DNA of 64,000 bases from Nemorincola sp044225795 (lineage in GTDB: Bacteria > Bacteroidota > Bacteroidia > Chitinophagales > Chitinophagaceae), in contig JBGAIF010000002.1 of NCBI GenBank assembly GCA_044225795.1, forward strand, positions 248,001 through 312,000, read 5' to 3'. The first letter of the stretch is position 1; each line of letters starts with the position of its first letter. Below are positions 53,023 to 60,977 of the stretch, one piece after another. The notes under the pieces are model-generated. The model was not told where the DNA came from. It did not search any database and saw only the letters and a program-made list of their open reading frames with translations. Both the position numbers and the translations under genes were made by a program.

Positions 53023-54822
53023 CTACATCTTTTCCGGCAACCTGATACCCAGCAAGCCCATGGCATGACGAAGGACAGATGCTGTCATTATTATTATGAC
53101 CAGGCGCAGTTGCTTCTTCTCGTCACTCTCAGCCTTGGATATACTGTGTATATCATAGAAACTATTGAATTGCTGCGCCAGTTGGAAAGAATAGTTACAT
53201 AATGCAGACGGATTGTATTCGCTGCCCGCATCCGAAAGCACTGTGGCATACTGTTCCAGCATCAGGATGATGCTTCTTTCCATAGGCAATAAGGCCGATG
53301 TAGCCTTGAATCCCGCAAACGATCCGGACACAGGAGATACCGGCATTTGTTCTTTTCTCAATATAGAACAGATACGCGCGTGCGCATACTGAATGAATGT
53401 GGCCGTATATCCGTGCAGGTCTATTGACTCCTTAGGGTCAAAGATCATTTTCTTTTTTGGGTCCACACGCAGCAGGTAGAATTTAAGTGCGCCGAGGCCT
53501 ATCGTCTCATAAAGCTTGTCGAGCTCCTCACTGCTGAAGCCTTCTGTTTTCCCTGCATTTTCCGTTTGCTCTTTGGCCAGCCGCACCATTTCCCCTATCA
53601 TATCATCAGCATCTACCACAGTACCCTCACGGCTCTTCATCCTGCCGGTTGGCAATTCCACCATGCCGTAAGACAGGTGATAGATACCATCTGCACATGG
53701 TTCACCCAGTTTCTGCATGATCAGCTTCAATACCTGCAGGTGATAGTTCTGTTCATCAGCTATCACATAAATGGATTGGTCCAGTTTGAAGTCGTCGTAC
53801 TTCAGCTTGGCGGTACCCAGATCCTGCGTTATATAAACGGAGGTACCGTCGCCACGAAGCAGCAACTTCTGGTCCAGTCCATCGGCAGTCAGATCTATCC
53901 ATACCGAGCCGTCTTCTTTCTTGAAAAGCACACCCTTCTCCAGGCCTTGCTGCACTATTTCCTTGCCCAGCAGGTAGGTATCACTTTCGTAATACATCTT
54001 ATCGAAAGTCACACCCATTTTTTTATAGGTGACATTGAACCCATCATACACCCAACCATTCATCTTTTGCCACAGATCCCTCACTTCCTTGTCTCCTGCC
54101 TCCCACTTACGCAGCAGGTCCTGTGCCTCCTTCATGATCGGAGCCTCTTTCTCCGCCATCTTCTCGTCCATACCCTCTGCCTTCAACCGGCCTACCTCTT
54201 CCTTATATATGTCATTGAACTTCACATAGTAATCACCTACCAGGTGATCGCCCTTTATACCAGCCGATTGTGGTGTAGCACCATTGGCATACTTCATCCA
54301 TGCTATCATAGACTTGCAGATGTGTATGCCGCGGTCATTGATAAGATTGGCCTTCACCACTTCATTACCCGTTACACTCAGCACTTCTGCCATCGCCGCA
54401 CCCAGGAATATGTTGCGCATATGCCCGAAATGCAATGGCTTATTGGTATTCGGTGAGGAATACTCCACCATTACCCGGCGCTTACTTGCGGGTTTTTCTC
54501 CGTAGTGCGCATTGCTGAAGTTTTCTGTAAGAAATGACAACCACAATTCATCATTGACCGTAAGGTTAAGAAAACCGCTTACCACCTGGGAAGCAGAGAA
54601 CAAGCCACCATTCGCCACAAGATATGCGCCCAACTGCTGCCCCAGCACATCAGGCTTCTGTCGCAATTGCTTTACGAACGGAAACAGGACAATAGTATAG
54701 TCCCCGGAAAACTCCGGCTTTGTCTGGTTCACAAGAATTGCAGAAATATCTATTGCCGCGTCTGGGAAAAGCTGTTGAAGTGCGCCATGCGCCGCTTGCT
54801 TTATCCGGGTAACAAGTGTCAT
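53023..54822 (-). CDS. argS: Arginyl-tRNA synthetase
   Basis: A 599-residue class I synthetase that charges tRNA-Arg. The N-terminal additional domain spans about 1-110. The HIGH-like motif is in SPNTNKPLHFGHMRN (about 127-141), and the KMSKS-like loop is MKSREGTV (about 396-403) in GRMKSREGTVVDADD. The DALR anticodon-binding domain at the C-terminus ends GLLGIRLPEKM. The length is normal. It is a single-gene unit; the closely packed 3' end faces the ATPase gene. Confidence 0.97.
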   Translation of the reverse strand: MTLVTRIKQAAHGALQQLFPDAAIDISAILVNQTKPEFSGDYTIVLFPFVKQLRQKPDVLGQQLGAYLVANGGLFSASQVVSGFLNLTVNDELWLSFLTENFSNAHYGEKPASKRRVMVEYSSPNTNKPLHFGHMRNIFLGAAMAEVLSVTGNEVVKANLINDRGIHICKSMIAWMKYANGATPQSAGIKGDHLVGDYYVKFNDIYKEEVGRLKAEGMDEKMAEKEAPIMKEAQDLLRKWEAGDKEVRDLWQKMNGWVYDGFNVTYKKMGVTFDKMYYESDTYLLGKEIVQQGLEKGVLFKKEDGSVWIDLTADGLDQKLLLRGDGTSVYITQDLGTAKLKYDDFKLDQSIYVIADEQNYHLQVLKLIMQKLGEPCADGIYHLSYGMVELPTGRMKSREGTVVDADDMIGEMVRLAKEQTENAGKTEGFSSEELDKLYETIGLGALKFYLLRVDPKKKMIFDPKESIDLHGYTATFIQYAHARICSILRKEQMPVSPVSGSFAGFKATSALLPMERSIILMLEQYATVLSDAGSEYNPSALCNYSFQLAQQFNSFYDIHSISKAESDEKKQLRLVIIIMTASVLRHAMGLLGIRLPEKM

Positions 54823-54910
54823 CAGGTACTGTGAATTTTCCGCAAAAATAACTGATTAATGCCGTCATACAGCAATATTCTGAAAAACGGTAGTGTCTCA
54901 GTTTGAAATT

Positions 54911-55303
54911 CTAAGGGGGAAGAATATAAATTTGAGGCTTAAATACGTGGGTAATTTTATTTTCACTTATAGAGCATAAAACAAAGTATACGTTTTCAAC
55001 ACACTTCCGTTTCTTTGAATCTAGATAAGTATATCCAATATAGTAATGGATGGAATTTTCCTGACCTGGCACATGTATTATAGTTCCAACTGAATCATAA
55101 GTCTCTTTGCGAATAGATATTTTTGCGTTAGGCGTGGAGGATATTATACGAACTACCTCTTTGTATTGTTCCAGTGTTTCAATTAAACTATCGAAACGTT
55201 TAATGCGCTGGTTGTATTCCAATTTATCCTGACAAAAACAGGCATTTGCGTGAATGGCGGATATTATCAATATTATATATCTAGTCACTATATAAAGATA
55301 CAA
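54911..55303 (-). CDS. Hypothetical exported protein
   Basis: A 130-residue product with a hydrophobic N-terminus (IVTRYIILIISAIHANACFC) that looks like a signal peptide, then a charged segment (DKLEYNQRIKRFDSLIETLEQ), Ser/Lys-rich strands and Tyr-rich patches. I recognise no family. The DNA is more AT-rich than argS and dnaJ next to it, and a transposase remnant lies only 8 bp upstream of its start. It may therefore be acquired DNA. Real expression is uncertain. Confidence 0.45.
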   Translation of the reverse strand: MYLYIVTRYIILIISAIHANACFCQDKLEYNQRIKRFDSLIETLEQYKEVVRIISSTPNAKISIRKETYDSVGTIIHVPGQENSIHYYIGYTYLDSKKRKCVENVYFVLCSISENKITHVFKPQIYILPP

Positions 55304-55311
55304 AAAGGGAG

Positions 55312-55494
55312 CTATTCGGCTCCCTCTGTTTGTTTCTTTGTCTTGTATTTGCCCCTTGTCTTGGGTGCTTCTATCGGTGCGAGGCTAACAAGCTCTTCGA
55401 TAGTCATTGGCTTTTTAGCCAGTTTAGCTTCCATTGCAGGGGTAACACGTAAAGACTTGTGTACACGGCAAAAGTTGTAGTGTACGAAAAACAC
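55312..55494 (-). pseudogene. Transposase C-terminal remnant
   Basis: A 60-codon minus-strand frame with HYNFCRVHKSLRVTPAMEA, then IEELVSLAP, the C-terminal tail pattern of DDE transposases related to IS1-like elements (Y-N-F-x-R-x-H-x-x-L-R-x-T-P-A-M). The catalytic domain is missing, and no matching upstream sequence remains before the dnaJ-like stop at 55509. The C-terminal end is Lys-rich (KTRGKYKTKKQ). It is a decayed insertion, so no transposition is expected. Confidence 0.7.
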
Positions 55495-55508
55495 TTCCCG
55501 CAGGTATA

Positions 55509-56408
55509 TTATCGCACGTACCTGCTCGCAATGTTAGTCAGGGCCTGCTTATCTTCTTCGGTAAGATGTTTTGGTACAGTGATCGCGACACGTACATAAC
55601 AATCACCCCTGGTCCCGGGATCGCTGTACACCGGCATGCCCATACCTTTAAGGCGAAAGGTCTTGTCACTGTCTGTACCTGCGGGAATGTTGATGCTGAT
55701 CGTTTTATCTATTGCTCTCACCTCCAGTTTCCCGCCCAGCATAGCGGTAAATGCGTCGAGGCTGTGATCGAGATACAAGTTATCACCTTCCCGTTTGAAC
55801 ACGGGGTGTTCCTGCACATGAATGGTGATGAAGAGGTCTCCCGGAACGCCCCCGTTATGACCGGGGCCTCCTTTCTCTTTCATCCGCAACACTTGTCCGT
55901 CTGCGATACCTGGCTTGAGCGTTATCTTAAGTTTCTGTGTTTCCAGCTTCAGTTGCAATGCCGTTCCGTGAAATGCTTCTTCCAGCGTTATATCAGCCTC
56001 CGACTGGTAATCCTGCCCCTTTGACTTCCGGCTTTGCCTTCTGCCACCAAATCCGGAGGCCCCGCTGCCAAAGATAGACTCGAAGAAATCGGAGAACATT
56101 CCTTCATCTTCAAATTGATTTCCATGGGCTTTTCTGTACTGTTGCGAATGGTCACGCGCGTTACGGGCATACTGCTGCTCATATTGCTGCCAGTTCTCTC
56201 CTACCGAATCATACTTTTTGCGCTTTTCGGCATCACCCAGCACATCATACGCTTCGTTGATCTCTTTGAAATTTTCTTCCGCCTTTTTATCTCCGGGATT
56301 CTTGTCGGGATGGTACTTTACCGCCAGTTTTCGGTACGCCTTCTTAATGTCATCCTGCGATGCCTTCTTATCTACCCCTAAAACCTTGTAATAATCCTTG
56401 TATTCCAT
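55509..56408 (-). CDS. CbpA/DnaJ-like Hsp40 co-chaperone
   Basis: A 299-residue type II Hsp40 that stimulates DnaK ATPase. The J domain (1-70) has DYYKVLGVDKKASQ and the HPD tripeptide in YHPDKNPGD. A Gly/Arg-rich linker with FGSGASGFGG follows (about 105-125). The two C-terminal substrate-binding beta domains start at about 135 (ADITLEEAFHGT, LKPGIADGQVLRMKEKG). There is no zinc-finger (CxxCxGxG) region, so this is CbpA-type rather than true DnaJ. It is monocistronic; its 3' end adjoins the transposase remnant. Confidence 0.93.
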   Translation of the reverse strand: MEYKDYYKVLGVDKKASQDDIKKAYRKLAVKYHPDKNPGDKKAEENFKEINEAYDVLGDAEKRKKYDSVGENWQQYEQQYARNARDHSQQYRKAHGNQFEDEGMFSDFFESIFGSGASGFGGRRQSRKSKGQDYQSEADITLEEAFHGTALQLKLETQKLKITLKPGIADGQVLRMKEKGGPGHNGGVPGDLFITIHVQEHPVFKREGDNLYLDHSLDAFTAMLGGKLEVRAIDKTISINIPAGTDSDKTFRLKGMGMPVYSDPGTRGDCYVRVAITVPKHLTEEDKQALTNIASRYVR

Positions 56409-56454
56409 TGGCCATGTCTGTTGTATCTGAATGCCAAAGGTACGTAGGCTGCAA

Positions 56455-56988
56455 TTATCTGAGTACCTGGAAAGAGTTAAAGAACCTGTTCAGTTCGTTG
56501 TTCACCGGGTAATCTTTTTTAGCGATCACACACAATTCGTAAACCCTGTTACCTACCAGGCACTGCTTTACGATGGTGATCGTATTACCACGATCAGGCT
56601 GCAGCATGAATGCTCTGCCGGGATACCCGTTAATAGTGATCGGCTGATGATCCACATCCAGTTCGGTAAAGTCTCTCTTACGATAACTGATAGCCGTATC
56701 AAGGAGCGCATTCACTTTATTGGAATCAGAAGCCACAAAAGAAGGATAATCGGTATAGCTCACCTCAAATAGTTTGAACTTATCCAGCGCAAATGTCTCC
56801 GGCTTCCACGTTACTGAATGCATAGTCAGTTTTCCGTTTTTGTGGTCGCTTTTTTTAGGGCCGGCCGGCATGAATACGGAGAACCCGGCTTCTTTCGAAG
56901 TATATTGCGCCCATGGCGTTTCGTCCTTGCAGGAAAACATTGTTGTGGCAAAAGCCAGCAATACCATCAGGTAGATAACAGAACGCAT
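56455..56988 (-). CDS. Putative lipoprotein of unknown function
   Basis: A 177-residue exported protein. The leader ends in a lipobox-like MFSC with C19. The rest is a globular domain (AGFSVFMPAGPKKSDHKNG, FEVSYTDYPSFV, NGYPGRAFMLQP, ending LNRFFNSFQVLR) resembling small envelope domains that follow the AGFSVxxP pattern, known in many bacteria but without a settled role. The start MRSVIYLMVLL (56988) is used because the longer frame adds an odd Ile/Met-rich leader. It is on the same strand as, and downstream of, the 115-residue repeat protein gene, but a hairpin separates them. Confidence 0.7.
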   Translation of the reverse strand: MRSVIYLMVLLAFATTMFSCKDETPWAQYTSKEAGFSVFMPAGPKKSDHKNGKLTMHSVTWKPETFALDKFKLFEVSYTDYPSFVASDSNKVNALLDTAISYRKRDFTELDVDHQPITINGYPGRAFMLQPDRGNTITIVKQCLVGNRVYELCVIAKKDYPVNNELNRFFNSFQVLR

Positions 56989-57004
56989 ATATACTGTTTT
57001 AGCA

Positions 57005-57039
57005 ATGATGATCATACGGAATACCCGTATGATCATCAT
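57005..57039 (-). terminator. Hairpin between two minus-strand envelope genes
   Basis: ATGATGATCATACGG (57005-57019) pairs perfectly with CCGTATGATCATCAT (57025-57039), 15 bp. It lies 16 bp past the stop of the gene at 57056-57403 and directly upstream of the lipoprotein start. The stem is AT-rich and no strong T-run follows on the minus strand, so it may be a weak terminator or a processing site. Confidence 0.5.
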
Positions 57040-57055
57040 CTTTTGATTTAGTTAT

Positions 57056-57403
57056 TTATTTCTTTGCTGCGTCTTTCTTAGCAGCATCTTTTTTACCTGC
57101 ATCCTTCTTGGTTGCGTCTTTATTCTCTTTATAACGCATGTCAGGCGTACCGTCTTTCTTCATCTTGCCGGTCGGCTTTGCTTCAGCAGCCTTAGCAGCA
57201 TCCTTATTCTCCTTATGCCTCATATCCGGTGTGCCATCTTTTTTCATCTTTGTGGCTTTAACCTCTCCCTTCGCCTTATCTACGCCCGAAGATTTGTCCG
57301 CCGTCATTTCCTTCTTTGGCTTTACCGCTTTCTGATCAGCCTGTCCGTAAGATACTGAGCCCATAACGATAAGGGCCACTAACATACAAATTAATTTTTT
57401 CAT
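57056..57403 (-). CDS. Small Lys/Asp-rich exported repeat protein
   Basis: A 115-residue product. A signal peptide (MKKLICMLVALIVMGSVSYG) is followed by a highly charged mature region. A unit containing KMKKDGTPDMR then HKENKDA or YKENKDA occurs twice (about 53-70 and 80-97), and the C-terminus consists of KKDAA repeats ending DAAKK. It contains no Trp and few hydrophobic residues, so it is probably disordered. The KDGTPDxRxKENK motif suggests a repeating ligand or polyanion contact. Its function is unknown. Confidence 0.7.
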   Translation of the reverse strand: MKKLICMLVALIVMGSVSYGQADQKAVKPKKEMTADKSSGVDKAKGEVKATKMKKDGTPDMRHKENKDAAKAAEAKPTGKMKKDGTPDMRYKENKDATKKDAGKKDAAKKDAAKK

Positions 57404-57539
57404 ATGATCTTATATTATTTCGCACTAAATTATAAAATACAGCCGACAGTTGGAAATGGTTAACGTCATCTTAGCAATTTTTTATCCCTTTTTGTTCGTT
57501 TAGAGCCTTCAAAGTATCTTTTCTGGAAATTTCATCTGT

Positions 57540-58355
57540 ATGCGCGCTATTCCATCCCTTTGCCTTTCCCTGGTCATATTGGCATCCGCCTGTGGCTCTG
57601 GCTCAAAAAATGACGATCACTACAATAAAGGCAACGATTACGTGCTCAATGGTGATTTCGACAAGGGCATCAAAGAGTATGAAGAAGTACTTAAGGCTGA
57701 TGCCGGTAATTGGAAAGCCTGTTATCAATTAGGATCTGTCTACGAACTTCAGGGCAATTTCAAAGATGCACTTTATTATTTCAATCGCGCCGTGCAGATC
57801 AATCCGAAATTTGCCATAGGCTATTACAACAAATCGAACGTCGAGGAAATGGTGGGCGATGAACAGGGTGCTTCAGCCGACATGCGTATGACCCTATCAA
57901 GCAAATCCGATTTTTTCCTCGCGCTGCTTTCCGCAGGACGAAAACAATACAACAAAAATCACTTTCGTGAGGCAGCCGCTATTTTCGATTCTGCAATAGC
58001 ATTGCGCAGCGATTACTACATGGCCTATAGCATGAGAGGATCTTGCAGATATAAAATGAAGGACCTTGATGGTGCCATATCAGACTTTACAAAGGAGATC
58101 GAATTATTTCCCGATCACACAGTAGGCTTTGTCAACAGGGCAATGGCATATGGTGAGCGGAAAGAATTCAGAGCAGCCATCAACGACATAAATGCTGTTC
58201 TACGACAAGACCCTACATGGTCGCAGGGCTATCTGTATCGTGGCATTTTCCTGCATGATCTGGGTGTAAAGGACAGTTCCTGCGGCGACCTGCGTATGGC
58301 CTATAAGCTAAAGCATCCGCAGGCAGAGCAGTACATGAACATGTATTGCAAGTAA
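57540..58355 (+). CDS. TPR-repeat lipoprotein
   Basis: A 271-residue exported protein. The lipobox LASAC contains C18. Six or seven tetratricopeptide repeats follow from residue 27: NKGNDYVLNGDFDKGIKEYE, then GSVYELQGNFKDALYYFNRA, GYYNKSNVEEMVGDEQGASA, GRKQYNKNHFREAAAIFDSA and others. TPR superhelices bind proteins, so an envelope scaffold role is likely; no partner is adjacent. A TATCTTTT box lies about 20 bases upstream. It is convergent with the broken MgtC-like gene, 10 bp apart. Confidence 0.85.
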   Translation: MRAIPSLCLSLVILASACGSGSKNDDHYNKGNDYVLNGDFDKGIKEYEEVLKADAGNWKACYQLGSVYELQGNFKDALYYFNRAVQINPKFAIGYYNKSNVEEMVGDEQGASADMRMTLSSKSDFFLALLSAGRKQYNKNHFREAAAIFDSAIALRSDYYMAYSMRGSCRYKMKDLDGAISDFTKEIELFPDHTVGFVNRAMAYGERKEFRAAINDINAVLRQDPTWSQGYLYRGIFLHDLGVKDSSCGDLRMAYKLKHPQAEQYMNMYCK

Positions 58356-58365
58356 CCATTCAAAC

Positions 58366-58992
58366 TTAATATTCAAACCGCTCTACGAGCGCATCTTTTA
58401 CCAGCATATCGGCAAGTGCTTCATGCTGTCGCACATGGCCGTGCGCTTGCCATGTAAGCAGCATCTTATCACCTTCTTTTACCTCATTTACCATCTCATA
58501 TTTCAGCTTCGACCTGCGGAATACTTCTTTAAAATGTTGCTTTACGGTCTCCGTATAGATGCATTGCACTTTGTATGTACGATATTGGTTGAAGTCATCT
58601 ATCTTTTGTTCCAGCATTGGTAATATGGCGAGTACCACAAGGATAAGCATGCTGGCAGCAGCGGACGCAAAATAATACCCCGCACCTATCCCCATACCAA
58701 CAGCAGCAACGGCCCATATGCTGGCTGCCGTGGTTATACCGACCACTTTCGATTCACCTCTGAAAATAACCCGGCTTTGAAAGCCTGCCGGTGACAATAT
58801 TCGATACGATCTGTCCGGAATTACCAACACCCATCATCATCGACATCATAGAAGAAACATGACCCCCACCAGATCCGCGATCATAGTACGGAAGCCCATG
58901 ACGCCCGCTGGTATTCCGTTCCGCACTAACCTGCCACCCCATAATGCTGCCAGCAAAAATCGCACAACTACTTCGTGATCTGCTCCGGTCAT
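58366..58992 (-). pseudogene. MgtC/SapB-family membrane protein, degraded by several indels
   Basis: The 627-bp span spells MgtC only across three frames. It begins MTGADHEVVVRFLLAALWGG (ATG at 58992) and loses frame. The second piece (58754-58942 frame) contains MMSMMMGVGNSGQIVSNIVTG. The third (up to 58366) has VIFRGESKVVGITTAASIWA, then GMGIGAGYY and a soluble C-terminal domain. In intact MgtC these pieces are continuous (...SNIVTGIGFLGAGVIFRGE...). At least two indels and probable deletions separate them, so no full protein can be made. The last piece alone encodes only a fragment. Confidence 0.8.
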
Positions 58993-59337
58993 TTTTCGGT
59001 ATTTTTAGCTAATTCCACTATCCGGCAAGGCACCTCAAGGTCTTCAGAAAGGTAGTAGATAGAACAAAGGCGGTGATAGCATCAATATTATCAACCCTTT
59101 CACCTTCATTTAATAATACGTGTTTTTTATTCTTTACTGAATATTCTGCTTCACATGGATGTTATCCTTCACGGCAACAGTGGCAATTTACTGGTACAGA
59201 ATATCTTTTGCCCTCTTTATATACGGTTTTTACCTGCTTCAGTCATCAATGGTCTTTTTTACTACGCCCGTCGGATACAAAAGGTCCAAGTAATCTGCTG
59301 CCGCGGGAAAAATCTCATGCGACCGTTTTGCAACCAT
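58989..59337 (-). pseudogene. Decayed short gene overlapping the MgtC-like start
   Basis: Three minus-strand frames give protein-like pieces: MVAKRSHEIFPAAADYLDLL from ATG 59337; a middle piece with KTVYKEGKRYSVPVNCHCC, an in-frame TAA, then LLNEGERVDNIDAITAF; and an end piece IYYLSEDLEVPCRIVELAKN that stops in TGA overlapping the MgtC ATG (ATGA). The ATGA overlap argues that these were once a coupled pair. The family is unknown. The call rests on coding-like residue runs only. Confidence 0.4.
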
Positions 59338-59501
59338 ATTTCCTTCATATAAACAATTTTCAATCGTTAAATGACGCTATTCCCATTGTAAATATCAGAT
59401 ATTTTACTTTCATAACAGTGGACTCCCGGATATAATGACCATTGCACAATCAATGTCTACTTTTGGCGTTTTATAAAATAAAAGGAAGCCTCTCCGGGCC
59501 G

Positions 59502-60368
59502 ATGTCGTATAAAATTAAAAGCTTATCAATATTTTTGTTTGTTTGTCTGCTTACGACACAACGTGTTGCTGCGCAGCGTTATTATACCTCTGTGGAGTTG
59601 GGTATAGGCCTTATGCCTGCAATACTTCGGGACCTGAATGATAATTGTACCTAAAACATTCATTACGTCGCCTGTGTTTATGCCCGCAAACATATCAACT
59701 CATATATATCGATAAAGGCTACCGCCGCTTACACCGAAGTGGGCTATGACGATAAATTCAACAGCCCGCTTTACCAAAGGCTGCGTAATCTTAATTTTCA
59801 AAGCCAGGTCTACGAATTCTCAACACAAGCCGAATTCAACTTTTTCAGTTTTCGTACCGGCGATCCCTACCACCGATTCACACCATTCCTTACCGGCGGT
59901 ATAGGTATGTTCTATTACGACCCATATACAACATACAATGGGCAAACAGTGCCTCTACGCCCTTTGGGCACAGAAGGCCAATACGTTGGATATGCCAACC
60001 GGACATACAGTAAATATGCTCCGTGCTTTCCTATAGGCGCAGGTATAAAATTCTGGATAAAGGGCGGTATAAATCTTACTTTAGAAATAGCTGACCGCCT
60101 GACACTTACAGACTACCTGGATGATGTCAGTACCACATATATCGGCGCGGGCATGTTCCCCACTGCATCTCCCGAGCAAGCTTTGCAGGATAGGTCTACC
60201 GAAATAAACCCAACAAAACCCATAGGCATCAAAGGCAAACAACGCGGCAATAGTGCCACTTTCGATCAGTACATGATGGGGATTGCAAGTATATCATGGC
60301 ATTTCACCACTTATAGGTGTCCGCAGTTCATGAGAGACATGGATGAAATGATAAAAGTGCGCAAATAG
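59502..60368 (+). pseudogene. DUF6089-like outer-membrane protein interrupted by an in-frame stop
   Basis: One frame runs from ATG 59502 to the stop at 60368 except for TAA at 59652-59654. Before it: a signal peptide and ELGIGLMPAILRDLNDNCT. After it: ARKHINSYISIKATAAYTEVG, then RNLNFQSQVYEFSTQAEFNFF, RFTPFLTGGIGMFYYDP, PLGTEGQY and TLTDYLDDVSTTYIG, all typical of DUF6089 outer-membrane beta-barrels. The frame itself never shifts. A nonsense mutation or a base-call error is the simplest explanation; read-through is not supported. A promoter box (TACTTTTG, 59458-59465) remains. Confidence 0.75.
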
Positions 60369-60369
60369 C

Positions 60370-60820
60370 TCAGAAGTTCAGCATGGCATTTACCCATTCA
60401 TCGTCAAACTTCACGTCGTATTTCCTATAAAAATTTAACGCAGGTTCGTTCCAGTTAAGTACCTGCAGGTAATACCATTCAGCTCCTGCCCCTGGCCTCC
60501 TGTATCAGTGCCTCCATCAGCAATCCTCCTAATCCCCTGCCCCGTTCAGACTCGGTTACCAGTATATCTTCAAGATACATCCGCTGTCCCTTCCAGGTCG
60601 AGTAACGTATGTAATACAAAGCAAATCCCTTGACCACCCCTTCTTCCTCGGCTACAAATGCCCACCACACAGGGTTGGGCCCAAACCCGCTCAGCATGAA
60701 GTGTTCCATAGTCACAGTCACTTCCTGCGGCGCGCGTTCGTACACCGCAAGTTCATTGATAAGCTCCAGCATTCGGGGGCAATCTGATTCCTTTGCTTTT
60801 CTTATATTGATCGGCGGCAT
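60370..60820 (-). pseudogene. GNAT acetyltransferase with a C-terminal frameshift
   Basis: The open frame (60479-60820) gives the first 113 residues of a GNAT N-acetyltransferase: INIRKAKESDCPRMLELI, FALYYIRYSTWKGQRMYLED and VTESERGRGLGGLLMEALI (acetyl-CoA loop). It then stops. In another frame, 60370-60478 continues with YYLQVLNWNEPALNFYRKYD and ends VNAMLNF, exactly the missing GNAT C-terminus. One indel near 60478-60490 (GGGGCAGGAGC) explains it. The acetyl-CoA site lies in the retained part, but the last beta strands would be lost. Confidence 0.75.
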
Positions 60821-60977
60821 GATGTTAATGTATTCTTATAGCGCAATACTAATAGCTTACGTGCGTTATTCCAAATATCATTTGTTGCCAAATTTGCGTT
60901 AAACTGTCATTACATTTACCCGCACAAAAATATTTGGTGATAATTTTAATCAGCGTTCTCAACAAACACACAAGATC

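Noticed and set aside
59073..59435. A 120-codon plus-strand frame
   Set aside because: It lies opposite the decayed minus-strand gene and its Phe/Ser-rich product shows no domain. It is probably a shadow.
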